From NCBI GenBank assembly GCA_022340755.1, contig JAJDNI010000105.1:1-61105 (forward strand): 61,105 bases of DNA. Direction: 5' to 3'. The DNA is from Gemmatimonadota bacterium (GTDB taxonomy: Bacteria > Gemmatimonadota > Gemmatimonadetes > Longimicrobiales > Gaopeijiaceae). A program made the translations under genes and the position numbers. Under the pieces are notes generated by a model. The model was given only the letters and a program-made list of their open reading frames with translations, had not been told where the DNA came from and made no database searches. This document shows, in pieces, positions 8,651 to 18,025 of the stretch (the first letter of the stretch is position 1; each line of letters starts with the position of its first letter).

Positions 8651-9850
8651 ATGAGCGGCTCGAAGGGCACCATCGCGATCCTCACCGGCGGGGGGGACGT
8701 CCCCGGCCTCAATCCGGCCATCCGCGCGGTGACCATCCGCGCCCGGCGCGAGGGGTACAAGGTCCTCGGCATCCGACGAGGTTGGCGCGGGCTGGTGGAC
8801 TTCGTGCCCGACAAGGACGCGGACAACTCCGGCTTCGTAATCGAGCTCACCGAGGAGATCGTGAACCGGGCAGGACGCACGGGAGGCACCTTCCTGCACA
8901 CCTCGCGTACGCGTCCCAGCCACCTGCCGGCCCCCTTCGTCCCGGACCACCTGAAGGACGCGTACCAGGACGACGTCAACGACATCACGCCTGCCGTTCT
9001 CGAGAACCTCGACTTCCTCGGCGTGAATTACCTCGTGCCCATCGGAGGCGACGATACGCTGTCCTACGCCCACCGCCTCCACGAGGAGGGGGTCAAGGTG
9101 GTCGCCATCCCGAAGACCATGGACAACGACGTCCCCGGCACGGACTACTGCATCGGGTTCAGCACCTGCGTGACGCGAACCATCGAGCTGACGCATCGGC
9201 TGCGCACGTCGGCGGGCTCGCACGAGCGCATCCTGGTCATCGAGGTCTTCGGCCGCTACGCGGGCTTCACGGCGCTGCTGCCCACCATGGCCGGCGCCGC
9301 CGACCGGTGCGCGATCCCGGAGAACGACTTCGATCCGGAGCACCTCACGGCGCTGCTCTCCAAGGACCGGAGCAGGAACCCCAGCGGATACTCGGTGGTC
9401 CTCGTGTCCGAGGGCGCCAAGATGTCGCACCAGACGGAGATGACCTTCGAGGACCAGCAGGCGGACCAGTTCGGCCACAAGAAGCTCGGGGGCATCGGCG
9501 ACCAGGTCTCGGAGTACATCAAGGAGTACTCGCCGAAGTACAACAACGGGAAGGTCGTCAACGTCGTGAACCAGCGCCTCGGATACCTGGTGCGCTCCGG
9601 CGACCCCGACGCCCTCGACTCCATCGTGCCCATGGCCTTCGGCAACCTGACGCTGGACCTGATCCTCGAGGGTCGGAGCGGCCTGCTCGTGGCGGTGCGG
9701 AACGGCGTGTACAGCCCGGTGCCCATGGAAGCGGTCATGGGCAAGAAGAAGGTCGTGAACGTCGAGCTGTACTACGACAGGGACCGCATGCGGCCCCGCT
9801 ACGACACCTTCCGGTCCCGTCCGCTGTTCATCATGACCAGCGAGATGTAG
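8651..9850 (+). CDS. pfp: 6-phosphofructokinase, pyrophosphate-dependent type by signature
   Basis: A 399-residue PfkA-superfamily enzyme of glycolysis converting fructose 6-phosphate and fructose 1,6-bisphosphate. GGGDVPGLNPAIR (13-25) is the phosphate-donor loop and PKTMDND (154-160) holds the catalytic aspartates. Aligned with E. coli PfkA, residue 104 is Asp (GGDDT, D135 here) and residue 124 is Lys (K155). This D/K combination is the known signature of PPi-dependent enzymes, whereas ATP enzymes have Gly at 104. PPi enzymes work reversibly, so the protein may serve both glycolysis and gluconeogenesis. The ATG at 8651 is chosen because AAGGA precedes it by about six bases; an ATG at 8624 is an alternative. 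Glycogen genes follow. Confidence 0.88.
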   Translation: MSGSKGTIAILTGGGDVPGLNPAIRAVTIRARREGYKVLGIRRGWRGLVDFVPDKDADNSGFVIELTEEIVNRAGRTGGTFLHTSRTRPSHLPAPFVPDHLKDAYQDDVNDITPAVLENLDFLGVNYLVPIGGDDTLSYAHRLHEEGVKVVAIPKTMDNDVPGTDYCIGFSTCVTRTIELTHRLRTSAGSHERILVIEVFGRYAGFTALLPTMAGAADRCAIPENDFDPEHLTALLSKDRSRNPSGYSVVLVSEGAKMSHQTEMTFEDQQADQFGHKKLGGIGDQVSEYIKEYSPKYNNGKVVNVVNQRLGYLVRSGDPDALDSIVPMAFGNLTLDLILEGRSGLLVAVRNGVYSPVPMEAVMGKKKVVNVELYYDRDRMRPRYDTFRSRPLFIMTSEM

Positions 9851-9857
9851 GGAGGCG

Positions 9858-12095
9858 TCAGCCGTTCGTCGTGACGGCAGCCAGAGAGAAGCTGATCCGC
9901 GCCTCTCCTCCCGCACATCGCCAGAGGGGAGTGACGCTCACACCCTGCACCAGGCCCTCCGGGTCCCCCTCGGACCCGGACGTGGTGCGGATCTCGTGGC
10001 GCCAGGTTGCTTCGGCCGGAGGCTCCAGGACCAGCTCAGGGACCGCGTCGGCCCTGAACGAAAGCTCGGGGGCGAAGTACGCGTCGGGGGGGAACGCCGA
10101 GGCGTCCCATCGATAGGTCACGACGACCCTACCGTCCCCATGGAGCTCGATCCGCTTGTCGAGCTGTCCGTCGCCGGGCGCCGAAAGAGAAACCACCACC
10201 TGTCCGTCCTCTGCGGAGATCCGGTGGCTCATCTGCTCCGACCAGGAGCGGAGCGGCTCGTAGTCGCCGTGGGCGTAGGCCTCGTGGTCGAGCTCCGCCG
10301 GTAGCACGCGGTCCACGAAGAGCGACCGACCGTCCGCGTCGACGGACGTACGCTTGTCGGTACCCAAGCCCGCCGTGACGGGCACCGCCTCCATCGCCTT
10401 CTCGCTGAATCCGAGGCGCAGCGCGACCCGGCGGGTGACCGCGGGTGCCGCGGCCCGGAGGCGGGCGAGGTTGCGTCCCAGGTGGGCCTGGGCCTCGAAG
10501 GGGATTGGGATGCCGGCGGTCTCGGCTGCCTCCGCGGCTGCCACGACACCCGACGCTGCCTTTCCACCGGGATCACGGACGAAGCGCTGAACCGCGATCA
10601 CCAGGGCCCGGGCGACGCCCACGGTGTCGTCGCCGGAAGGCGCGTCGACCTCGGCCGGCGCACCACCCCGCACCTTCTCGTCCCAGAGCCGCGCTCCGTC
10701 ACCCTCTTCCGGATCGGCGCTCACGGCCTCGGCCAGGCGCGTGCGGAGCCGCTCCTCCCACCCGGCCGCGGTATCGCCGGCGAGATCCAGGGCCCGGGCC
10801 GCGTAGCGAAGCACCTGGAGGGGCTCCAGCCCCGCGATGTCGTCGAAGAACCAACCGCACGACGTGAACATGGCCAACGCGTCGTGCTGCATCTCCAGGA
10901 GGGTGACGGCACGGGCCACCTCGGCGTCGCTGAGCTCCCGCGTCGCCCGCTCCCTCACGAATTCCCCTGCCGCAGCGTCACCCCGGTCCAGGATCTGGCC
11001 GTAGGCGTCGCGGGCGGCCCACGGATCCGCCACGATCGCGCGTCCCTCGGCCTCGAACGCGCCGTGCAGCGAGTCGGAGAGCTCGTCCAGCGCGTCACGA
11101 AGCACGGCACGCCACCCCTGCGCCTTCGGCTTCGACGTGTCGATGCGGCATCCGCAGTCGGAGCGCCACCGCTCCACGCCGTGCGCGCACGACCACGAGC
11201 TGGGCTCCACCAGCTCGATGTCCTCCCGAGGAGGATCGTGCTCGAGGAACGCCGCGAAGTTGTCGGCGCGGACCGTGGGGTGGTCCTGCATGGCGGCCGC
11301 CACCGCAGCCAGCGCCATGTCGCCCCATCGGCGGTGGTGGCCGAAGGTCTCGCCGTCGGTGGCCAGCGCCACCAGCGCGCGCTCCCGGGCGTCTTCGGCG
11401 ATGCGCTGGACCCAGGCACTCCCGTCTTTGATGAGGTCGCCGAAGGCCACGTCGTGGGAGAGTCCGCCGTCGTAGACGAACACGGCGATCTCCCGACCCG
11501 AAGGAAGCTTCACCCTGCCGGGGCGGCCACCGTCGGGCTCGGACGCCACCTGCCCGGGTCCGAGGATCGTGAAGGCGATGCCCTCCGCCGCCAGAACCTC
11601 CAGGGTCTCCGTGTCCACCGCCGCTTCGGGCAGCCACATCCCTTCCGGGCTCCTCCCGAACCTGCGGCGGAAGTCGGTGATCCCCCAGCGCACCTCGGTG
11701 ACCTTGTCCCGCCGGCTCGCCAGGGGGAGGATGATGTGGTGATACGGCGAGGCCAGGGCGTTTCCGTGACCCAGACGAGCTGCGCTGCGGGCGTCGGCGG
11801 CCAGGAAGGCGCGGTAGGTGTCCGGAGTCTCGCGCGCCATCCAGCGGAGCAGCGTGGGCCCGGCGTCCCAGCTGATCCAGTCGAGGGTGTTGACCACCGA
11901 CCGGATTCGTCCCTTGCCGTCCAGGACGTGGGCGGCCACCACGGCGCGATAGCACTCGTCGTGGATCCGGCGGTTCCAGTCGTGGAACGGGGCGGCGGAC
12001 GGCTCCCTGGGAACGTCGCCGGTCCAGGGATCCTCTCGGGGTGGCTGGTAGAAGTGTCCGTGGATGACCACGGAGCGTCTGGGTTCTGATCTCAT
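9858..12095 (-). CDS. GH57 glycoside hydrolase with DUF3536-type C-terminus
   Basis: A 745-residue protein. The N-terminal IHGHFYQPPRE is the GH57 opening motif. WLPEAAVD near residue 157 carries the probable nucleophile Glu, and LATDGETFGHH near 247 the probable acid/base Asp. The central and C-terminal part, including a cysteine/histidine cluster SCAHGVERW..DCGC, resembles the DUF3536 extension. GH57 enzymes hydrolyse or transfer alpha-glucans. No signal peptide is visible, so it probably acts on cytoplasmic glycogen, in line with glgA directly upstream. The start is uncertain: ATG at 12095 lacks a ribosome-binding site, while a TTG at 12119 overlaps the glgA stop (TTGA) and would add eight residues. 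Confidence 0.85.
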   Translation of the reverse strand: MRSEPRRSVVIHGHFYQPPREDPWTGDVPREPSAAPFHDWNRRIHDECYRAVVAAHVLDGKGRIRSVVNTLDWISWDAGPTLLRWMARETPDTYRAFLAADARSAARLGHGNALASPYHHIILPLASRRDKVTEVRWGITDFRRRFGRSPEGMWLPEAAVDTETLEVLAAEGIAFTILGPGQVASEPDGGRPGRVKLPSGREIAVFVYDGGLSHDVAFGDLIKDGSAWVQRIAEDARERALVALATDGETFGHHRRWGDMALAAVAAAMQDHPTVRADNFAAFLEHDPPREDIELVEPSSWSCAHGVERWRSDCGCRIDTSKPKAQGWRAVLRDALDELSDSLHGAFEAEGRAIVADPWAARDAYGQILDRGDAAAGEFVRERATRELSDAEVARAVTLLEMQHDALAMFTSCGWFFDDIAGLEPLQVLRYAARALDLAGDTAAGWEERLRTRLAEAVSADPEEGDGARLWDEKVRGGAPAEVDAPSGDDTVGVARALVIAVQRFVRDPGGKAASGVVAAAEAAETAGIPIPFEAQAHLGRNLARLRAAAPAVTRRVALRLGFSEKAMEAVPVTAGLGTDKRTSVDADGRSLFVDRVLPAELDHEAYAHGDYEPLRSWSEQMSHRISAEDGQVVVSLSAPGDGQLDKRIELHGDGRVVVTYRWDASAFPPDAYFAPELSFRADAVPELVLEPPAEATWRHEIRTTSGSEGDPEGLVQGVSVTPLWRCAGGEARISFSLAAVTTNG

Positions 12096-12115
12096 TGGGG
12101 AAGGAGCCCTTCGGT

Positions 12116-13606
12116 TCAAGCCTTCGGGAGGGGTACCCGCTGCGCATGCCTACGATGCGCCCTTCGATAGACCTCCTGGTACTGCGTCACCGAGCGAGCC
12201 CACCCGAAGTCCCTGGCCATGGCGTCACGCATGCGCACCCTCCATCCGTGGTGGTCTGCGTACGCCCGTATCGCCCGCTCGAGCACGGCTCGTAGCCGGT
12301 CGGCTCGATAGTCCATGAACAGGAAGCCGGTCAAGCCGTCCTCGATTGTGTCCGCGAGGCCGCCGACCCTCCGGGCCACGGGCAGCGCACCGTAGCGCTG
12401 CGCCCGCATCTGCGTGATGCCGCAAGGCTCGTACAGCGACGGCATGAGCAGCATGTCCGCACCACCCAGGAGCTTGTGCTCGAGCTCCTCGCTGAAGTCG
12501 AAGCGCACCGCCACGCGGTCCGGGGCGGCCTCGGCCAGCGCCCGCAAGCGCTCATGGTAACGGGGCTCGCCGTGTCCGAGGAAGACCCACTGGGCCGGGA
12601 GGTCGGTGATGCCGGCCTCCAGAATGAGATCCAGTCCCTTCTGCTGCACGAGCCGCGCGCTCATGCCTACCAGGGGGATGGTCGGGTCCACGGGAAAAGA
12701 GCACATCTCCTGGAGGCGCACCTTGCAGGCGCTCTTGCCGGCCAGGTTGCCCGGGCGGAAACAGGCGGGCAGAGCGGGGTCGGTGGAGGGATCCCACAGG
12801 TCCATCTCGATGCCGTTCAGGACGCCCACGAAACGGTTGCCCAGCTCCTCGAACGTGTGGTGGAGGCCGAAGCCCCCCATGGCGGTGCGCAGCTCGAGGG
12901 CGTGGGTGGCGCTGACCGTGGTCACCATGTCCGCGCACACCAGCGCGCCCTTGAGGAGGTTGAGCTTCCCGTACCACTCCAGGAAGCGCCAATGGTAGTG
13001 GCTGGGGTCGATGCCGAGGTCGGAGAGCACGCTCGGGTCGAGCCGACCCTGATAGCCGGCGTTGTGGACGGTCATCACCGATCCCACGGCGTCGTAGTAC
13101 GGCTGCCAGGCCAGGTGCGTCTTCAGGTAGATGAGGGCGAGGGCCACGTGCCAGTCGTGCGCGTGCAGCAGTGTCGGTCCGGGCGAGAGTCTCGGAAGGA
13201 CCTCGAGGGCGGCCCGACAGAAGAAGGCGAATCGCCGATGGTTGTCCGGGTAGGCTCCCCCGTTCTCGCCGTAGAGGGCGTCGCGCTCGAAATACTCTGC
13301 GTGGCCGATGAAATACGCGTCCGGGGTCCCGGGGCTCGCCGGTGCCCGGAAGACCTGCGCCCGTTCCCAGCGTGGGCCCACCGGCACGCCCAGCTCGCAG
13401 AACGGCTCGATCCAGGGGAAGGTCCGACGGATGCTCCGGTGGAAGGGGAGCACCACGATCGTGGGCACCCCGAAGCGCGACTGGTAACGAGCGATGCCGC
13501 GGACGGCCTCCGCGAGGCCGCCGGATCGGGCGTACGGCCAGTACTCGGCCGTGAGATGAACGACCTTCTCACTGAAGCCGGGATCGGGAAGCGCGCCGCT
13601 CGGCAC
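12116..13606 (-). CDS. glgA: Glycogen synthase (GT5)
   Basis: A 496-residue GT5 glycogen synthase, which extends alpha-1,4-glucan chains from ADP-glucose. Visible motifs are HAHDWHVAL, TVHNAGYQG, GVLNGIEMDLWDP, VGMSARLVQQKG and SLYEPCGITQMRAQRYG, in the normal order of the GT-B fold. The N-terminal substrate loop, usually KTGGL, reads ARSGGLAEA, so the lysine that contacts ADP-glucose is replaced by arginine. I chose GTG 13606 because it puts the first strand (KVVHLTAEYW) near the N-terminus and has GAAGG upstream; longer in-frame starts would add a leader that does not look coding. It diverges from glgB and is followed closely by the GH57 gene. Confidence 0.88.
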   Translation of the reverse strand: MPSGALPDPGFSEKVVHLTAEYWPYARSGGLAEAVRGIARYQSRFGVPTIVVLPFHRSIRRTFPWIEPFCELGVPVGPRWERAQVFRAPASPGTPDAYFIGHAEYFERDALYGENGGAYPDNHRRFAFFCRAALEVLPRLSPGPTLLHAHDWHVALALIYLKTHLAWQPYYDAVGSVMTVHNAGYQGRLDPSVLSDLGIDPSHYHWRFLEWYGKLNLLKGALVCADMVTTVSATHALELRTAMGGFGLHHTFEELGNRFVGVLNGIEMDLWDPSTDPALPACFRPGNLAGKSACKVRLQEMCSFPVDPTIPLVGMSARLVQQKGLDLILEAGITDLPAQWVFLGHGEPRYHERLRALAEAAPDRVAVRFDFSEELEHKLLGGADMLLMPSLYEPCGITQMRAQRYGALPVARRVGGLADTIEDGLTGFLFMDYRADRLRAVLERAIRAYADHHGWRVRMRDAMARDFGWARSVTQYQEVYRRAHRRHAQRVPLPKA

Positions 13607-13812
13607 GTGGATGACCTTCGGGACGAGTCGCCTGCGGGATCTGCTTGCTCTCTTGTAAGGTATGGGAGGACCTTTCTGGTTAGAAGCCGTGCTCCGGCAG
13701 TACCTCGAAAGGTCGGTGGGGCCCGTCACGGATCCCCTTCGGGGACGTCACGGGCGACCCGTCTGCGGGGAGCCCCGTTGCGGCCGGAGGCCGCCTTGCG
13801 GAACGTTCGGGT
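13607..13812. other. Divergent glgA/glgB intergenic region with short GC-rich dyads
   Basis: This 206-base spacer should hold promoters for both glycogen genes. I see no convincing -35/-10 pair. It contains small inverted repeats, including CCCCTTCGGGG near 13735 and GCGGCCGGAGGCCGC near 13780, which could form stems in the glgB leader. No ribosome-binding site stands out before GTG 13813. Confidence 0.35.
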
Positions 13813-16032
13813 GTGGAGATTCCGACCGCAGACGTGATCGCCGCCCTCCTGGAGGGTCGCTGCGCCACCCCCTTCGACGTCCTGGGCAATCATCCGGTTG
13901 CCGGGAAGGGGGGCCGCGGCCGCGTGGTGCGCGTCTTCATTCCGTGGGCCGCCCGCGTCTGGGTCGTGCGGGAGGACCGTGAACCCGCGGAGCTGGAGCG
14001 GGTCCACGACGGCGGCCTCTTCCAGGGGTTGTTCCCCGAAGATCGGAGGTTCTTTCCCTACCGCCTGAGGGTGGAGAACCGGCAGTCGAGCTCCTTCGAC
14101 GTGGAGGACCCCTACCGGTTCCCTCCGCTCCTCGACGAGGCGCGGGTGTCCGACTTCATCCAGGGCAGGGAGCACCGGGTCCACCAGGTCCTCGGGGCGC
14201 GGCCCGCGACCAGCGAGGGGGTGGCCGGCGTGCTGTTCGCCGTGTGGGCGCCGCACGCGCAGGCGGTCAACCTCATGGGAACGATGAACGGGTGGGATGG
14301 GCGATGTCACCCGATGCGGCCCCGGGGGGCCACAGGCGTCTGGGAGCTTTTCGTTCCCGGGGTCGAGCAAGGGGCCGCGTACAAGTACCAGATCGTTACG
14401 CCCACCGGGCGAAAGGCCGACAAGGCCGACCCCTGCGGGCGCGCCATGGAGCTGCGCCCCGCCACGGCTTCGGTCGTGTGGAACGGGGACGGCTACCGGT
14501 GGACCGACGGCGAGTGGATGGAGCGGCGCAAGGCGTGGAATCCCACGTCGGAGGCGATGAGCGCCTACGAGGTCCACCTGGGCTCGTGGAAGCGACGACC
14601 GGCGGAGGAGCGCGAACCAGGGGATTCCGGGTGGCTCGGGTACCGGGAGTTGGCGGAAGAGCTCCTGCCCTACGTGAAGGATCTGGGCTTCACCCATGTC
14701 GAGCTCCTGCCCATCCTGGAGCACCCCTACGATCCGAGCTGGGGGTATCAAGCGCTCGGCTACTTCGCTCCGACGTCCCGCTTCGGGTCCCCCGACGACT
14801 TCCGGTTCTTCGTGGACCGTGCCCACCAGTTGGGTCTGGGAGTGATCCTGGACTGGGTTCCGGCGCACTTCCCGGACGATGCCCACGGGCTCGTCTACTT
14901 CGACGGGACCCCTCTCTACGAGCACCCCGATCCCCGACGTGGGCGACATCCCGACTGGGGCACGCGCATCTTCGACTACGGCCGGCCGGCGGTTCGATCG
15001 TTCCTGGTGTCCAGTGCCCTGTGCTGGCTCGAGGACTACCACGTCGACGGACTCCGCGTCGACGCCGTGGCCTCGATGCTCTACCTGGACTACTCGCGCC
15101 CGGAGGGTCAGTGGCTTCCCAACCAGTGGGGCGGGCGGGAGAACGTCGATGCCATCGACTTCCTGCGCGAGGTGAACGACGCGGTGCACCGTGAGATCCC
15201 CGGGGCGCTGATGATCGCCGAGGAATCCACGTCCTGGTCCGGAGTCTCCCACGGCACCGACCGCGGCGGCCTGGGCTTCGACCAGAAGTGGAACATGGGA
15301 TGGATGAACGACACGCTGGCGTTCATGGGCGATGACCCCCTATTCAGGGCGAGCATCTACCAGCGCCTGACGTTCTCCATGCTGTACGCATTCAGCGAGC
15401 GCTTCGTGCTGGCGCTCTCGCACGACGAGGTGGTGCACGGCAAGCGCGCCCTGGCCTCGAAGATGCCGGGCTCGCAGGCCGAGAAGCTGGCCAACCTGCG
15501 CCTGTTGTACGCCTACCTGTGGGCCCACCCCGGCAAGAAGCTGATCTTCATGGGCGGCGAGCTGGGACAGTGGGTCGAATGGGACGTGGATGCGGCCCTG
15601 GATTGGGCGCTCCTGGACTTCCCTGCGCATCAGGGTATCCGCAGGCTCGTCGCGTCGCTGAATTGGATGTATGCGTCGGAGGAGCCCCTGCACGCCCTCG
15701 ACTATCACCCGGACGGCTTCGAGTGGTTGGACTGCCACGACGCGGACCGCACCACGCTTTCCTGGCTACGGTGGTCCCCGGAGTGGCGGGACTTCGTGGC
15801 GGTGGTGGCCAACTTCACCCCGGTGCGCCGTGACGACTTCAGGCTGGCGGTGCCCTTCCCGGGCAGGTATCGGGTGGTGCTGAACACCGACGCCCCGGAG
15901 TTCGGGGGTGCGGGAAGCCCCGTGCCCGCCGAGCTGACCACGACGCCCGGCGAGCTGCACGGACGCGATCAGTATCTGGAGCTTCCGCTGCCGGGATTGA
16001 CCGCACTCTACCTGAAGCGCACAGGGGAGTAG
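13813..16032 (+). CDS. glgB: 1,4-alpha-glucan branching enzyme (GH13)
   Basis: A 739-residue glycogen branching enzyme that cuts alpha-1,4 chains and re-attaches them as alpha-1,6 branches. Domain order is an extra N-terminal module (1-120), CBM48 (about 135-225), the GH13 barrel and an all-beta C-terminal domain. Catalytic residues are visible as DGLRVDAV (D417 nucleophile), MIAEES (E470 acid/base) and LSHDEVVH (D538). The start is GTG at 13813, with the sequence MEIPTADVIAALLEG fitting the family. It is divergently transcribed from glgA across a 206-base region and ends before a strong terminator hairpin. Confidence 0.93.
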   Translation: MEIPTADVIAALLEGRCATPFDVLGNHPVAGKGGRGRVVRVFIPWAARVWVVREDREPAELERVHDGGLFQGLFPEDRRFFPYRLRVENRQSSSFDVEDPYRFPPLLDEARVSDFIQGREHRVHQVLGARPATSEGVAGVLFAVWAPHAQAVNLMGTMNGWDGRCHPMRPRGATGVWELFVPGVEQGAAYKYQIVTPTGRKADKADPCGRAMELRPATASVVWNGDGYRWTDGEWMERRKAWNPTSEAMSAYEVHLGSWKRRPAEEREPGDSGWLGYRELAEELLPYVKDLGFTHVELLPILEHPYDPSWGYQALGYFAPTSRFGSPDDFRFFVDRAHQLGLGVILDWVPAHFPDDAHGLVYFDGTPLYEHPDPRRGRHPDWGTRIFDYGRPAVRSFLVSSALCWLEDYHVDGLRVDAVASMLYLDYSRPEGQWLPNQWGGRENVDAIDFLREVNDAVHREIPGALMIAEESTSWSGVSHGTDRGGLGFDQKWNMGWMNDTLAFMGDDPLFRASIYQRLTFSMLYAFSERFVLALSHDEVVHGKRALASKMPGSQAEKLANLRLLYAYLWAHPGKKLIFMGGELGQWVEWDVDAALDWALLDFPAHQGIRRLVASLNWMYASEEPLHALDYHPDGFEWLDCHDADRTTLSWLRWSPEWRDFVAVVANFTPVRRDDFRLAVPFPGRYRVVLNTDAPEFGGAGSPVPAELTTTPGELHGRDQYLELPLPGLTALYLKRTGE

Positions 16033-16097
16033 CAGGTCTCCGGGCGGGGGGCGTCGATATCGGGAGGCGCCACCGCGCACCGTCGGCAGGGCACGAG

Positions 16098-16129
16098 AAG
16101 CCCGGCGCCCATCAAAGGGCGCCGGGCTT
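16098..16129. terminator. Bidirectional intrinsic terminator between glgB and the M28 gene
   Basis: A perfect 13-base-pair inverted repeat: the arm AAGCCCGGCGCCC at 16098-16110, loop ATCAAA, and the complementary arm at 16117-16129. It lies between convergent genes, 65 bases after glgB and 20 bases before the stop of the minus-strand peptidase gene. The T-tract is short on both sides (TTT on plus, TTCTC on minus). Confidence 0.8.
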
Positions 16130-16149
16130 TCGGCTTCAGGTCCCGAGGA

Positions 16150-17886
16150 TCAGCGGCACACGCCGAAGGGATCGGGCTTCGGGTGGTCCACCACGAGACG
16201 GTGGTCGAGGTCCGCCACGTGCACGGCCACGTCCTCGATGAGGTTGGTGACCTGGGCGAAGTGCGCGTAGTCGACGTTCTCGGGCTCGTCGCTCACCTGG
16301 TGGTAATCGGCGTGCAGGCCCGTGGTGAAGAACGCGATGGGGATGCCGTAGCGGGCGTACTCGTAGTGATCGCTGCGGCAGTAGATCCGCGACGGGTGGC
16401 CCTCGACGTCGAAGGCGTAGTCGAAGACCACGTTGTGGTTGTCCTCCGAGTTCACCTTCTCGATGAGGTCGCCGAGCTCGGTGGAGAGGCGGCGGGATCC
16501 GACGACCATCAGATAGCCGGGGCCGCCGTGCAGGGCCGTGCCGTCCTTCGTGCGCCCGGTCTCGTCGCTGGCGTCACCACGGCTGATCATGTCCATGTTC
16601 AGCTGCGCGACGATAGAGTCCCTGGGCACCGTCGGATGATCCGTGTAGAAGCGCGATCCCAGCAGGCCCTTCTCCTCGCCGGCGTGCCACACGAAGAGGA
16701 TCGAGCGCTTGGGCTTGGGGTTCATGGACTGGATCTTCTCGGCTATCTCCAGCATCGCCACCGAGCCCGAGCCGTCGTCGTCGGCGCCGTTGTAGATGGA
16801 GTCCACGCGTACCGGGCCCGGATGGAGGGACCGGTAGACGGCCAGCTCCGTGTTCACCTGCTGCTGCTGCTCGGGGGTCGGCTGATTGCGCGAGTCGTCC
16901 GCGCCCTCCGGCCGCACGATCTCGTTGAAGATGCGGATGGAGTCCTCGGCCACCGGGCGGGGGGCGATGCCGTTGTGGTCGCTGTGCGCGCCGATGGCGA
17001 TGTACTCGCCCCGTAGCTGCGGGTCACTCCCGGGGATGATGGCCACCACGTTCCGGGACGGATACGGCATGGGCTCCACCTTGTACCGGACGTCGACGGA
17101 GACCTTCTTGCCCGACGCTCCGACCTGGAGTTGGTCCAGCGGCTTCGAGAACATCTTCGCCGCCGCCTCCGCGGAAATCTGGAAGGTGGGGGTGGGGGCC
17201 TGGGCCTGGGCGCCGGGAGGCTGCGGCGCGTCGGGGTCGTTCAAAAAGCCCCGGGGACGCAGCAAGAACGACGAGAAGCCTCCGCGGCCACCGCCCCGGC
17301 CGCCACCCCTGTTGGCGCCCAGGGCGACGATGGCGAGCGCCGCGGCTCCGGGAACACGGGCGCCGCGCATGGCGCGGAAGTCCGGGTTCTCACCGACGGT
17401 GAGGACCACCAGCTTCCCCTTCGCCTTGGCTGCGGAGATCATGTGCTCCGCGTCGCCCAGAACACCGCCGTAGACCGCCGACGCGCTCAGCTTCGTGGAC
17501 CCGCTTCCCGAGGGGAGCCACTCCGATCCCAGCGCCAGCTTGGTGGAGCCCACGGCGATGACGGAGAGGGTGTCGAAGGCGCGCATGTCGTAGGGGATCG
17601 TCTGGAAGTACGTGCCGTCGTCGCCGGCGGGCACGAGCCCCATACGTTTCACCTCTGCGGCGAGGTAGTCGGTAGCCTTGACGTGGCCGAGGGTGCCCAG
17701 GTTCCGCCCCTCCATGGAGTCGTCGGCGAAGATGTAGAGGCGGGTCGTGAGGTCGCCCGGGGTGATGGCGGCCTGGGTGGGCTGGGGCGTGTGGTGTCTG
17801 GGCCAGGTAGCCTGAGCGCTCAGGAGCGCCGGCGTGGCCGAGACGGCCAGCACCGCGGCGAATGGCAGGGAGACGCGGCGGAACAT
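16150..17886 (-). CDS. Secreted M28-family zinc peptidase
   Basis: A 578-residue protein with a classical signal peptide (MFRRVSLPFAAVLAV, cleavage after LLSAQA). A PA-like insert region precedes the peptidase domain. The zinc ligands of M28 are present: GAHSDHNG (His), NGADDDGSGS (Asp), WHAGEEKGLLGS (Glu pair), NMDMISRG (Asp) and ADYHQVSDE (His). A glycine/arginine repeat GGGRGGGRGG near residue 205 is unusual and probably a flexible loop. ATG 17886 has GGAG six to seven bases upstream. It sits between glgB and glgP but has no obvious link to glycogen; it is one of several secreted peptidases here. Confidence 0.88.
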   Translation of the reverse strand: MFRRVSLPFAAVLAVSATPALLSAQATWPRHHTPQPTQAAITPGDLTTRLYIFADDSMEGRNLGTLGHVKATDYLAAEVKRMGLVPAGDDGTYFQTIPYDMRAFDTLSVIAVGSTKLALGSEWLPSGSGSTKLSASAVYGGVLGDAEHMISAAKAKGKLVVLTVGENPDFRAMRGARVPGAAALAIVALGANRGGGRGGGRGGFSSFLLRPRGFLNDPDAPQPPGAQAQAPTPTFQISAEAAAKMFSKPLDQLQVGASGKKVSVDVRYKVEPMPYPSRNVVAIIPGSDPQLRGEYIAIGAHSDHNGIAPRPVAEDSIRIFNEIVRPEGADDSRNQPTPEQQQQVNTELAVYRSLHPGPVRVDSIYNGADDDGSGSVAMLEIAEKIQSMNPKPKRSILFVWHAGEEKGLLGSRFYTDHPTVPRDSIVAQLNMDMISRGDASDETGRTKDGTALHGGPGYLMVVGSRRLSTELGDLIEKVNSEDNHNVVFDYAFDVEGHPSRIYCRSDHYEYARYGIPIAFFTTGLHADYHQVSDEPENVDYAHFAQVTNLIEDVAVHVADLDHRLVVDHPKPDPFGVCR

Positions 17887-18025
17887 CGTGATCTCCGGGA
17901 AAGGGTACGATCCGAACGAGCCGGTAGGGGGGCTGTTTGCCAGACACCCGAGCCGCCGCATTCGCTGGGAAGCCTTCGAAGAGCCGCTCCCTGGAAAGGG
18001 GGCGACCTACCCTGAGAGCCCGGAT

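Noticed and set aside
7595..9850. A 751-codon frame reading through the MBL gene into the phosphofructokinase
   Set aside because: The first part is the MBL gene in the wrong frame. The kinase has its own ribosome-binding site and start at 8651.
10482..12089. Long plus-strand open frame opposite the GH57 gene
   Set aside because: High GC leaves the opposite strand open by chance. The translation has no motifs, whereas the minus-strand GH57 catalytic motifs are clear.
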